NCBI GenBank assembly: GCA_905370345.1
Contig: CAJPKE010000011.1
Span: 1 to 23,787 of the forward strand
DNA from: Candidatus Saccharibacteria bacterium UBA6209
GTDB taxonomy: Bacteria > Patescibacteriota > Saccharimonadia > Saccharimonadales > Saccharimonadaceae
DNA: 23,787 nt
Reading direction: 5' to 3'
The translations under genes and the position numbers were made by a program. Of the stretch, positions 1 to 7,638 are shown one piece after another. How positions within the stretch are numbered: the stretch's first letter is position 1; each line of letters opens with the position of its first letter. The notes beneath the pieces are model-generated. The model ran no database searches and was not told the DNA's origin. It saw only the letters and a list, made by a program, of their open reading frames with translations.

Positions 1-186
1 AACATACATTGTGCGGCCATATTTTGAGCCAAGTCGGAAATGGTCGGAATGAAGCTCAATACTACTTGGCGCAATAAAATCACGCAAAGTTCGAACACCA
101 GTTAAGAAGGCTTGTTCGACTTCGGCTTGCTCCCTTGCTCGTTGCTGAGCAGCAATATCAACGGCATCTAATTTCTTCTTTGCCAT
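1..186 (-). CDS. VirB4/TraC-family type IV secretion ATPase (N-terminus only, cut by window edge)
   Basis: Only the first 62 codons are in the window; the gene continues past position 1. It begins MAKKKLDAVDIAAQQRAREQ, and residues of the type APSSIELHSDHFRLGSKYGR follow. This is the usual opening of VirB4-like ATPases of Gram-positive-type and CPR secretion loci, just before the first beta-strand. VirB4 proteins are cytoplasmic, membrane-associated ATPases that energise pilus assembly and substrate transfer. The Walker motifs would lie outside the window, so the family call rests on the N-terminus plus context: PrgI and TraC-like genes directly upstream are the standard neighbours. The ATG shares one base with the upstream TAA stop (TAATG), so translational coupling is likely. 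Confidence 0.75.
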   Translation of the reverse strand, partial: MAKKKLDAVDIAAQQRAREQAEVEQAFLTGVRTLRDFIAPSSIELHSDHFRLGSKYGRTMYV

Positions 187-1061
187 TATGACCTTCCTCC
201 TCTCGGTGATGGACCAGCTCCCTTAGTTACGTAAGTGGTCGTAAGTTCGCTCGGGTCAATTTCCTCTAGCGATTCACGTGACGACGTGTCGGGATTATAT
301 GAAGTATAGAACAGCTCACCCAATTGTCTGGTGTTTAATTGCCAGCTTTTTACGCCCATTTCGAATAGACCATTCATAACCGAATCAATGCGGTTTTTAA
401 TTTCATCTTTGGCTTTGGTATAGGTAACTTGGTCAATTTTTGTTACGGTTGCCTCTTTTTTTCCACTGAAGAAGCTATTGAACAATCCCTTAGTCTGTTG
501 TTTGAAGGCATTTTCCTCGCCAGCTGGATAATATGGAACGACAACATAAAAACTCTTATCCATAATATTTGCTTCTTGTGCCAGAATATCAATGAAATCC
601 ATATAATCGTCCATTAAGACGTTGAGGAGCATATTGTCTTGATTGCGGCGAATTTCAGCCAATCTGTCCAGATATGGACCAATGTCCACGCGGCGTGAAC
701 GGATAAGAACTTGAATTGGGAAATATAGAGAGTTGATAAAGTTTTGATAGCTGAACTCAATTCCCTCTCTTTCGCGTGAACTCATCAGATCAAAGTTGAT
801 CGATTCACATTCCACTACCGCCCGAAAACTACCATCACTCATAATGATCATATTTTCGCGCATTTCAGAGAAAAGTAGCGTATTCTGGGTGCTAATTGGT
901 CCTTTTTGCCTCTTGTCGTCAGGAGTCTTATCTGGAGTTGGCGTGGTTGGATTTGGTCCCGAACCAATTGCCCCTGATGGCTGCTGAGAGACACCAGGAA
1001 GAGCCGCATTGGTTTGCGGAACCTGCTGATAAGATTGTTGATTTTGTAACTCTGGTTGCAT
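186..1061 (-). CDS. TraC-like / VirB4 N-terminal-domain-like T4SS component
   Basis: A 291-residue cytoplasmic protein with no signal peptide and no membrane segment. Residues 1-55 are low-complexity (Q, P, T, G). The folded part has blocks such as INFDLMSSREREGIEFSYQN and SLYFPIQVLIRSRRVDIGPY. These resemble the N-terminal domain of VirB4/TraC ATPases, but there is no Walker A or B motif. In CPR and Firmicutes T4SS loci a protein of this kind often lies between PrgI and VirB4, as here. It probably works with VirB4 at the inner face of the channel; that is inference. An in-frame GTG exists 9 bases upstream (1070), but ATG at 1061 is preferred because TAGGTGG lies just before it. That Shine-Dalgarno contains the TAG stop of the PrgI gene, so the two genes are coupled. 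Confidence 0.7.
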   Translation of the reverse strand: MQPELQNQQSYQQVPQTNAALPGVSQQPSGAIGSGPNPTTPTPDKTPDDKRQKGPISTQNTLLFSEMRENMIIMSDGSFRAVVECESINFDLMSSREREGIEFSYQNFINSLYFPIQVLIRSRRVDIGPYLDRLAEIRRNQDNMLLNVLMDDYMDFIDILAQEANIMDKSFYVVVPYYPAGEENAFKQQTKGLFNSFFSGKKEATVTKIDQVTYTKAKDEIKNRIDSVMNGLFEMGVKSWQLNTRQLGELFYTSYNPDTSSRESLEEIDPSELTTTYVTKGAGPSPRGGRS

Positions 1062-1070
1062 AAACCCCAC

Positions 1071-1982
1071 CTAACGTAGTGAAATCACCACTTCCTCATC
1101 TGATAATTTATTTTCTTGCTGAATTCGATTTGCCTCACGCGCAATCGTTTCAATCGAGAGGTCGCGGTTATTTGCCAGTTCTATTATAGCAGGTGGCACC
1201 TCGTTTACGCTAGCTTGCGGCGTGGCTGTCGGTTGAGTTTGAACTGGAGTGTTTGCAGCAGGCCGTCCGGACACTGGATTTAATACAGATTGACGCATTG
1301 TTGGGTACGGATTCATTTGTAGTGGTGTGGCTGGAGCAGGATTATCTGGTTGAGATGATTGAGGTGTTTGCGTAGGAGGTGGCGTAGCAGATTGCCCTGT
1401 TTGCATCTTTTGGATAACTTCTTGTCGCCTACGAACATCTGACTGATTTATCAAGTGATTGATATTTTGCGCCGTAGCACTATTTTCATCCAATATGTCG
1501 TTAGCTGCCTGTCCTTCGTTGAATAAATCGGCACGCATCGAGCTATTCGGATTATTGACGCCACGAATTGACCAGCCTTGACTGTCTACCAAATTCGCTA
1601 AATATGACAATCTTCGCTGGACTTCGGCTTGGTCGTAATTATTACCGTAAGTCTTCTCCTCGACTTTTGGCGCGATAACTTCGACTAATCTTTCAATTCC
1701 ATCAGGCTGCCATAGACGCTTTTTTGGTTTTAGCATAAAAGAAATGACTGCTGCCAAATAAACTTCCATTGGCTGATCTTTTTTAAGCGGTAAAGCCAGC
1801 GCTCCAAAGAATAAAATTATCGGCACAGGAATTATTGCCAAAGGTAGTAAAATTGTACTCAAACCGTACGCAATAGCGATTCCGACAACAGCTATAATTA
1901 AGAACACAAACTGTCGGAAACTAAACGGCCCGAGCAGTTTGTCCTCCGCCTCGACATCTTGAGGAACTTTATACACCGACAT
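1071..1982 (-). CDS. PrgI-family T4SS membrane protein with long P/Q-rich tail
   Basis: 303 residues. Residues 1-95 match the PrgI family: the opening MSVYKVPQDVEAEDKLLGPF, two membrane segments at about 25-45 and 47-67, then a basic stretch with KPKKRLWQPDG. PrgI proteins are small inner-membrane partners of VirB4 in Gram-positive-type T4SS (the VirB3-like position). Here the usual ~110-residue core carries a cytoplasmic extension of about 200 residues rich in Q, P, T and N (about 195-265), perhaps a docking linker. It is first in a three-gene unit with the TraC-like protein and VirB4. A TATAAT box ends 9 bases before the ATG and no Shine-Dalgarno is visible, so the mRNA may be nearly leaderless. 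Confidence 0.8.
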   Translation of the reverse strand: MSVYKVPQDVEAEDKLLGPFSFRQFVFLIIAVVGIAIAYGLSTILLPLAIIPVPIILFFGALALPLKKDQPMEVYLAAVISFMLKPKKRLWQPDGIERLVEVIAPKVEEKTYGNNYDQAEVQRRLSYLANLVDSQGWSIRGVNNPNSSMRADLFNEGQAANDILDENSATAQNINHLINQSDVRRRQEVIQKMQTGQSATPPPTQTPQSSQPDNPAPATPLQMNPYPTMRQSVLNPVSGRPAANTPVQTQPTATPQASVNEVPPAIIELANNRDLSIETIAREANRIQQENKLSDEEVVISLR

Positions 1983-1991
1983 ACTGCTTAT

Positions 1992-1997
1992 ATTATA
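1992..1997 (-). promoter_or_regulatory. -10 box of the PrgI-TraC-VirB4 unit
   Basis: On the minus strand the sequence reads TGATATAAT, an extended -10 (TG-N-TATAAT). I see no good -35. The last T of the box is 9 bases from the PrgI ATG, so the transcript would start about 2 bases before the start codon. It sits in the 29-bp gap after the VirB6-like gene. Confidence 0.6.
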
Positions 1998-2011
1998 TCA
2001 AAATATGGAGA

Positions 2012-4546
2012 TTATAACATGTTGCGGAAAATCTCAAATTGCTCTTTAGTTGCGTCAGTTGCATTAGCTGATAACCTCTTATCGGTAAGAATTGTGTTGA
2101 TAACTTTCTTAAGATCTTGACGTTTCTTATCGGTAATAATAGATGTATTTTCTACAGCTTCTATTAACAATTTAACACCATCAGCCTCAGTGGCGGCTAA
2201 AGTTTCTGGTTTATATTTACCACCTTGTAGCCAGTCAGCACAATAATTGAGCAAATCTTGACGGCTATTAATAGCACCCTTAACCATATCGTCAATTAAT
2301 TTACCGCCCATAAATGAAGCTTTGTTTTTCACGCCGGATGACGCTAATGCTGCCGACGCGGAAGAATAGAATTCTGGCGGTAATTCGCTAACAAGCTGAG
2401 CCACTTCTGTAACAGTTCCGTATTTAAACTGCTCTTCAATTGCGGCTTCACGTATAAATATGTTATTGCTATCCAGTACTGTTCCATCTGAAAGCGTCAC
2501 GGAATTGCCTAAAGATATCTTTTGTCTTTGCTCAGCGCTCAGCTTATAATTCTTCATAATCTGATGAGCTTCATCAACAGACTTGATGTACTCGCTACGG
2601 CTGGTTGCTATGGCTGAAGCTAAGGCTGCATTTGCACCAATCAAATTGCCATTTGCATCTTTGAATACGTTGCCACCAGCCTTCTCTTGAAGTTCCTTGC
2701 TGTTTTTCAATTGTTCTGCAAATTCACTGTGCTGTTGGCGTTGAGCGTTGTTCTTAATCAGACCTGCTGTTGCAATTTCGGTTTCTAGGTCTTTAATATC
2801 ATTCATGAATGCAGTTTGCTGCTGATGAGCTTTCAAATCTTGTCGAGTTGCATATGTAGCCGACACATTTCTCAGGGTACGATCGTATAGAGATCTTTTA
2901 TCGTATATATCATCTGGTGCATGACCCAGCGTAGATTCGAGGTAGCGATTATCATCTTGCGCAGATAAGAAATCTGATCGCCTGGAAGCCTGTCTGGCAT
3001 ACAAGTCAGACTTCTTATACCTGGCTGTATTTCTAAATGAATTCTCGGCATCTTTCTGTGAGGTTTCCAGATCTTTTTTACGTAATCTACTGTTATGATC
3101 TGCCCAACGGCGTAAACGATTTGGGTTGAATCGCGCCATATTTGGGTTGGCCAACTTCTTGTTTTTAATAGTTTCACGACGATCTTTAGACCAGTTCTTA
3201 GACCTGTCGTATAAGCCTTTATTCTTGTCATTAACAAACCCAGCGAATTTACCTAATACTCCGCCACTGAATTTCATAATTAGAGGAGTTATAGCCAAAG
3301 GTATTATTTGAACCAGCATGCCTAATATGTGCATTATTGCGCCATTTGAGCCAGAGGCATTTTGGATAATTATTATTCCCGCCAGTTGAGCTCCGCCAAA
3401 TACTACGGCGAATGCTGGGAAAAATACTAGCATTGTTAAGAATGAATCTCGCCATTTTTTAAACCACTTTTCTGTTCCGGGCAGTAAGTAGCAAACGAAG
3501 GCTAAAGGTGAAACTATGATTAGTATAATAATAAGTGCTTGACGAGCCGCCATAATTAGGAGTATGAAGAGTAAAGTTAAGCCAGCTAATGTCGCGGCAG
3601 GTACTAACATTGGTAATAATTCCGTAGTAAGCGCTAGTGATACGGCGTATCCTGCTCCTACCGCCAGTGCTCCATTCGACAGCGCTGTACTGATAACCTC
3701 CGACCACGTCCATGTACTTGTATTTTCTCCTACGGTGGATATGGTGTTTTTAATCCCCATGAAAGCGTCTTGGAAGGCGTAGCCGGCTATGTTTGATAAA
3801 TCCAGTAATATAGCACAAATCGTAAATGATAAGTTGACCAACACCGCCGCAATTACTAACCTAGGGAGCATTTTTTTAACGCCGTAATTACTAATTCCTA
3901 CAGAGGTCAATTGTGAGTAGATAATCACCAAAAACGCCACAATAAACGCCACGTTGCTAATGTTGCGCATAATGACCCACGCCAGATAAATTCCACTGTT
4001 TTGGTTGGTTGTTTCTAACGGCTTAGTTTTTAAGAACTCCTGAAGCGCACTGTACATATAATCTATGCCATCAGCCAGCCAGTTGGAGAGTGGACAGATA
4101 ATCCAACCTATCCCCTGCACATCACAAGAAGTACCTGTTGAATTTTCTGAGGGAGATTCAATTGAAATAGTTGAAGTGCTGGTTTGTTCGTAGGTGTTTG
4201 GTGGCGTAAATGAATAAACCGCGTAGGTTGCCGAGCTTAGCGAAGATATCTCGCTTGATGGGAAATAAATAACCTTGGTTTCTTTTTTATTCTTATCTTC
4301 ATTAACATAAACAAGTGAATTATCCGGTAGGTTAAATTGTTTGATCTTTTTATTATCACTTACCTTTGTATATTTTTCTTTATTATAGGTTAAATTATGA
4401 CCGCTCCATTCTGCGTCTACAGCGTAAACAGAGGTTGAGTGTGTTAAGGCATTAAGAAAAATGCCCACCAGCATTCCCGCTATCAGCAATACAAACCATC
4501 GCAACGTCACAATAAGAGGTTGCTTACGTGAAATTAACCACTCCAT
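2012..4546 (-). CDS. VirB6/TrbL-like T4SS polytopic membrane protein, 844 aa
   Basis: 844 residues. An N-terminal membrane anchor or signal lies at about 12-34, followed by an exported region at 40-140. A block CDVQGIGWIICPLSNW (141-156) precedes about six membrane segments between 185 and 425. Blocks SVGISNYGVKKMLPRL and SPLAFVCYLLPGTEKWFKKW are shared almost word for word with the next VirB6-like gene, so the two are paralogues. Residues 430-844 are charged, helical and probably cytoplasmic. VirB6-like proteins form the inner-membrane channel of T4SS; very long versions are known in Rickettsiales and CPR. The call rests on topology and context more than on a signature motif. The gene has its own promoter, with the -10 box 8 bases from the ATG and no Shine-Dalgarno. 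Confidence 0.75.
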   Translation of the reverse strand: MEWLISRKQPLIVTLRWFVLLIAGMLVGIFLNALTHSTSVYAVDAEWSGHNLTYNKEKYTKVSDNKKIKQFNLPDNSLVYVNEDKNKKETKVIYFPSSEISSLSSATYAVYSFTPPNTYEQTSTSTISIESPSENSTGTSCDVQGIGWIICPLSNWLADGIDYMYSALQEFLKTKPLETTNQNSGIYLAWVIMRNISNVAFIVAFLVIIYSQLTSVGISNYGVKKMLPRLVIAAVLVNLSFTICAILLDLSNIAGYAFQDAFMGIKNTISTVGENTSTWTWSEVISTALSNGALAVGAGYAVSLALTTELLPMLVPAATLAGLTLLFILLIMAARQALIIILIIVSPLAFVCYLLPGTEKWFKKWRDSFLTMLVFFPAFAVVFGGAQLAGIIIIQNASGSNGAIMHILGMLVQIIPLAITPLIMKFSGGVLGKFAGFVNDKNKGLYDRSKNWSKDRRETIKNKKLANPNMARFNPNRLRRWADHNSRLRKKDLETSQKDAENSFRNTARYKKSDLYARQASRRSDFLSAQDDNRYLESTLGHAPDDIYDKRSLYDRTLRNVSATYATRQDLKAHQQQTAFMNDIKDLETEIATAGLIKNNAQRQQHSEFAEQLKNSKELQEKAGGNVFKDANGNLIGANAALASAIATSRSEYIKSVDEAHQIMKNYKLSAEQRQKISLGNSVTLSDGTVLDSNNIFIREAAIEEQFKYGTVTEVAQLVSELPPEFYSSASAALASSGVKNKASFMGGKLIDDMVKGAINSRQDLLNYCADWLQGGKYKPETLAATEADGVKLLIEAVENTSIITDKKRQDLKKVINTILTDKRLSANATDATKEQFEIFRNML

Positions 4547-4554
4547 CTGGGTTT

Positions 4555-4583
4555 ATATTAGCATTTTTGATGGAAAAAGTCAA
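4555..4583 (-). promoter_or_regulatory. Sigma-70-type promoter of the 844-aa VirB6-like gene
   Basis: Minus strand TTGACT (4583-4578), a 17-bp spacer, then TAATAT (4560-4555) with an upstream TG (TGCTAATAT). The -10 box ends 8 bases before the ATG at 4546, so transcription should begin at or one base before the start codon. It lies between the two VirB6-like genes and lets the second be transcribed independently. Confidence 0.7.
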
Positions 4584-4604
4584 GAGAGCGTATGAAGCAT
4601 GTGC

Positions 4605-7577
4605 CTAGTTGCCTCGTCGTCTAGAATCCTCCAATGCCTTTCTTACATCTTCTTGAGATGTAGCGATAATTATTTTCTCCCCAGAATTACTATTATTCTG
4701 TTGGTTATTTTGTGGTGATTGTTGAGAACCGCTACCTTGGCTGTTCTGTTGAGAATTATAGGAGGATGTATTCTGTGGCGTATTATGGGCAACCACTCCG
4801 TGAGCATTTAACGCTTCGGATATTGCTTGATTTATATTTTTCGCAGTATTTGGATTTGATATGGCAACTTCCCCTGCTTTTCTAAATGCGTCCTTAGCCT
4901 GCTGATTCCCGCTGTTAGTAATAGCATCGGATAGCCATTTGGTTGCTGCGCCATTTTGTACTAAGTGTTCCGCCTGTAGATTTCCAGACGCGGCATTATT
5001 TACTGCCATATTAGATAGGTCTTGCATACTACCAACCTCGTCATTAAGGATAGCATCTCCGAATCCATTTCCTAGGATATTATTGTCCTTCTTTGCGTAT
5101 GCAGCTTTAATTGCCCGTTGTTTTATGGAGTTGTCTGTGCCTTTTAGACTACTCAGCACATCCATGCGTTCTTTAAAACTACCATTAGCCATAGTATGGT
5201 CAATAGCCGCCGCGCGCATAGCCTTTGATTCTACAGTTGTGCCGTTGGCTATATTGGCTATCTTGTCAGATGTCATACCTTGCAACATTGTGGATGCATT
5301 TTCAACGTCGCTTTCGAACGCCTTAGCTACAGTTGCGCGGGCGCGCGCTCCACCTTTATCCCAACCCATGAATTGACCGAGTGGACTATTATCCCTCCAC
5401 GTCGCAAATTTACCCGTTCGCCTGCTTGCGCGTTTTCTATTCATGAAGTCTGAGTATTTTCTTTTTGTATCGCCAATAACAGAATTGTCAACACGTCCTT
5501 TTGCTGCGCCTTTTATATTTCCAGCGAATCGACTATGCGCATTAGCACCCATTCTGCCTATCTTTGCACCAATATTGCCCAGCGAATTTAAGGAGCTCTG
5601 TAGTACGAAAGGTGTGGCGCCTAATGGCAAAATAGACGCTGCCAAGCCTGCGAACTGCATAGTTATCGCAGTATCATTCGGGTCACTTGTGGCTGTTGTC
5701 ATTAATATTGCTCCTGCTAATTTACCAGCTCCATACAAAAGGGATATTATAGGAAAAACCATTAATAACCCCCTAAACATTGATACCCATTTTTTGAATA
5801 AACTTTCGGTGTTTGGCAGGAGCCAAGCTGCGAATGCTAGGGGCGCAATTGATATTAGGAGAACTATAGCTGCTTGTCTAACTATTAGTATGACAAGCAC
5901 AACAAGCAGCACTAACATTAGAGATAGTAGTGTTGGTATACTGACTGCAAGTGCTGCAAATAGCACTGTTCCTGTAAGAACTAGAATGCCAGCAACTGCT
6001 GTGCCGAGACCGCTCACTATTGCTGAATTTGAAGATGATCCACCAACTCCAGACACTGCTCCTTCAAGAGCTTCTTTTAGTGTAAAGCCAAGGATGTTGG
6101 ATAAGTCGACGGCTAATTGACATATATAAAACGATAAGTTTACTAATACAGTTCCCACTATTAATTTTGGTAAGACTTTTTTAATGCCGTAGTTACTTAT
6201 GCCGACACTACTGACTTGTGAGAAAATTACCCATAAAAATAGTAATACAAATATGACGTTTGCTATATCACGAAAGAAGTTCCATGCCTGTTCTGCTCCT
6301 GCCGCATCGGATCCTTTACCGAAGATAGCAGGGTTAATATTAAGAAACTGTGATATTACAGAATAAGAAGCATCAGCAATTCCCCCCATAAAAGTCATTA
6401 GAGGACAAATAAGCCATCCCATTCCATCAATACCACACGAATTTTTTTCCTCTTCTTCTCCGCCGCCATCACCTTCCGATGGGGTCTTTATTTCAGCAGA
6501 CTGACCTTGCTTACAGGCGCTTATCTCTTTGTCCAGACCCTCGTATTGTCTTTCGCAGTATGCAGAATTACCCTTATGATTTACGCCGTCTTTGCAGGCG
6601 GCTTTTAGATTTTCTTCTGCCAGCCCTACACACGAGGTGTCTGTAGCTGACTGCCTTAGAGCTTCTTGATACTTTGGCGCTGACTCCACTAGGCGCCGGT
6701 ATATATTCATACACTGCCATTCAGAAATATTTGCGTCATAATGATTCTGTGGCCATTCACGGTTATTTGATCCGCCCACATTATAACCCTGCCCGTCGCC
6801 AGGTAGGTAATATGAGTTAGTTAAGTTTCCATTACTATCTACATCTTGTATTTCCCAATCTTTTGAGTTGTGTCGTCGAGGTTGAGGATTGTCGTCTTTT
6901 ATACATCCTCTTATCATTGACCTTGAGATAAGATATTTTATGCTAGGATCGGAGTTTTCTATACCATTTTTATAACCTGATAAATTTGTTAGTACTTCAA
7001 ATATCTTCCCTTTTGAATATATGTTAACGTCGTCTTGTCTATCATCTTTTCCTCCTGTAGACTTCTTTTTTTTGCCAAATGCACCACTTCCATTTATGCA
7101 TTCGTCTTCGGATAGGGTGTAGTTAATGCCTCTCCTGTATCCTATTTTGCAAAGCAATACTTCTACAGCGGAGGATCTTCCTTGTGGCTGTATGTTGAAT
7201 TGACTAACAGCTGTACTCATAAGTTCAGCTGAGTTGCAATCAAAATATCCTCCCGAGTTATTGTATCCTGTAAAGCCTGGAAAAGTTCCTATGTAAGATC
7301 CGTCGCCAACGTTATTAAATATTTTTCCCTTTTTCAGCTCCTCTACGTTGCTGTTGGGCGCCTTACTTCCTGCACGGACAAAACATGTATCTAATGCGCG
7401 CGCATAAACATAGAACTTATATTTTTCTTGAGTACTGAGACCGTCAAAGTACCCAGCGGCAAATGCAGGTAAAGAGGTTAATAGCGTAGAAATTGGTAAT
7501 ATAAATAAGGCGCTCACGCACAAATATAAAACTATACTCTTAAAGACGTTTCTACGACCAAACCCACTCATAAACAT
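4605..7577 (-). CDS. Giant VirB6/TrbL-like T4SS membrane protein with cysteine-rich ectodomain
   Basis: About 990 residues. A signal or anchor segment (about 15-40, numbered from the outermost ATG at 7589) ends in LPAFAAG. An exported domain of about 340 residues holds 12 cysteines, including the two in the block CGIDGMGWLICPLMTF (385-400). About six membrane segments lie between 435 and 665, with SVGISNYGIKKVLPKL and APLAFAAWLLPNTESLFKKW as in its paralogue at 2012-4546. A cytoplasmic tail of about 325 residues follows, its last 60 rich in Q, N and S. Likely role: inner-membrane channel of the T4SS with a disulfide-stabilised surface domain (inference). Three in-frame ATGs lie at 7589, 7577 and 7571. 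I chose 7577 because the Shine-Dalgarno-like GAAGGTG lies just upstream of it and downstream of 7589. The start region is inside a perfect inverted repeat. Confidence 0.72.
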   Translation of the reverse strand: MFMSGFGRRNVFKSIVLYLCVSALFILPISTLLTSLPAFAAGYFDGLSTQEKYKFYVYARALDTCFVRAGSKAPNSNVEELKKGKIFNNVGDGSYIGTFPGFTGYNNSGGYFDCNSAELMSTAVSQFNIQPQGRSSAVEVLLCKIGYRRGINYTLSEDECINGSGAFGKKKKSTGGKDDRQDDVNIYSKGKIFEVLTNLSGYKNGIENSDPSIKYLISRSMIRGCIKDDNPQPRRHNSKDWEIQDVDSNGNLTNSYYLPGDGQGYNVGGSNNREWPQNHYDANISEWQCMNIYRRLVESAPKYQEALRQSATDTSCVGLAEENLKAACKDGVNHKGNSAYCERQYEGLDKEISACKQGQSAEIKTPSEGDGGGEEEEKNSCGIDGMGWLICPLMTFMGGIADASYSVISQFLNINPAIFGKGSDAAGAEQAWNFFRDIANVIFVLLFLWVIFSQVSSVGISNYGIKKVLPKLIVGTVLVNLSFYICQLAVDLSNILGFTLKEALEGAVSGVGGSSSNSAIVSGLGTAVAGILVLTGTVLFAALAVSIPTLLSLMLVLLVVLVILIVRQAAIVLLISIAPLAFAAWLLPNTESLFKKWVSMFRGLLMVFPIISLLYGAGKLAGAILMTTATSDPNDTAITMQFAGLAASILPLGATPFVLQSSLNSLGNIGAKIGRMGANAHSRFAGNIKGAAKGRVDNSVIGDTKRKYSDFMNRKRASRRTGKFATWRDNSPLGQFMGWDKGGARARATVAKAFESDVENASTMLQGMTSDKIANIANGTTVESKAMRAAAIDHTMANGSFKERMDVLSSLKGTDNSIKQRAIKAAYAKKDNNILGNGFGDAILNDEVGSMQDLSNMAVNNAASGNLQAEHLVQNGAATKWLSDAITNSGNQQAKDAFRKAGEVAISNPNTAKNINQAISEALNAHGVVAHNTPQNTSSYNSQQNSQGSGSQQSPQNNQQNNSNSGEKIIIATSQEDVRKALEDSRRRGN

Positions 7578-7614
7578 AAACACCTTCATTTAATCACATA
7601 TGAAGGTGTTTATG
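7575..7614 (-). repeat. Perfect 15-bp inverted repeat over the start of the giant VirB6-like gene
   Basis: Arms 7575-7589 and 7600-7614 are exact reverse complements (CATAAACACCTTCAT and ATGAAGGTGTTTATG), with a 10-base loop. In the minus-strand RNA the 3' arm contains the GAAGGTG ribosome site and two of the three candidate start codons. A folded hairpin would therefore hide the initiation region. It follows the lipoprotein stop by 24 bases. There is no run of U after the stem and the stem is AT-rich, so a terminator is less likely than a translational control or mRNA-stability element. Confidence 0.75.
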
Positions 7615-7638
7615 CAAGGGTTTATTAAGTCTAGAATT

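Noticed and set aside
4939..6120. Long plus-strand frames (145 and 225 codons) inside the giant VirB6-like gene
   Set aside because: They are antisense to a well-supported gene with membrane motifs conserved in its paralogue; no promoter or ribosome site.
7575..7614. Intrinsic terminator after the lipoprotein gene
   Set aside because: The stem is AT-rich and not followed by a U-run, and it overlaps the next start; a terminator role is not excluded but is less likely.
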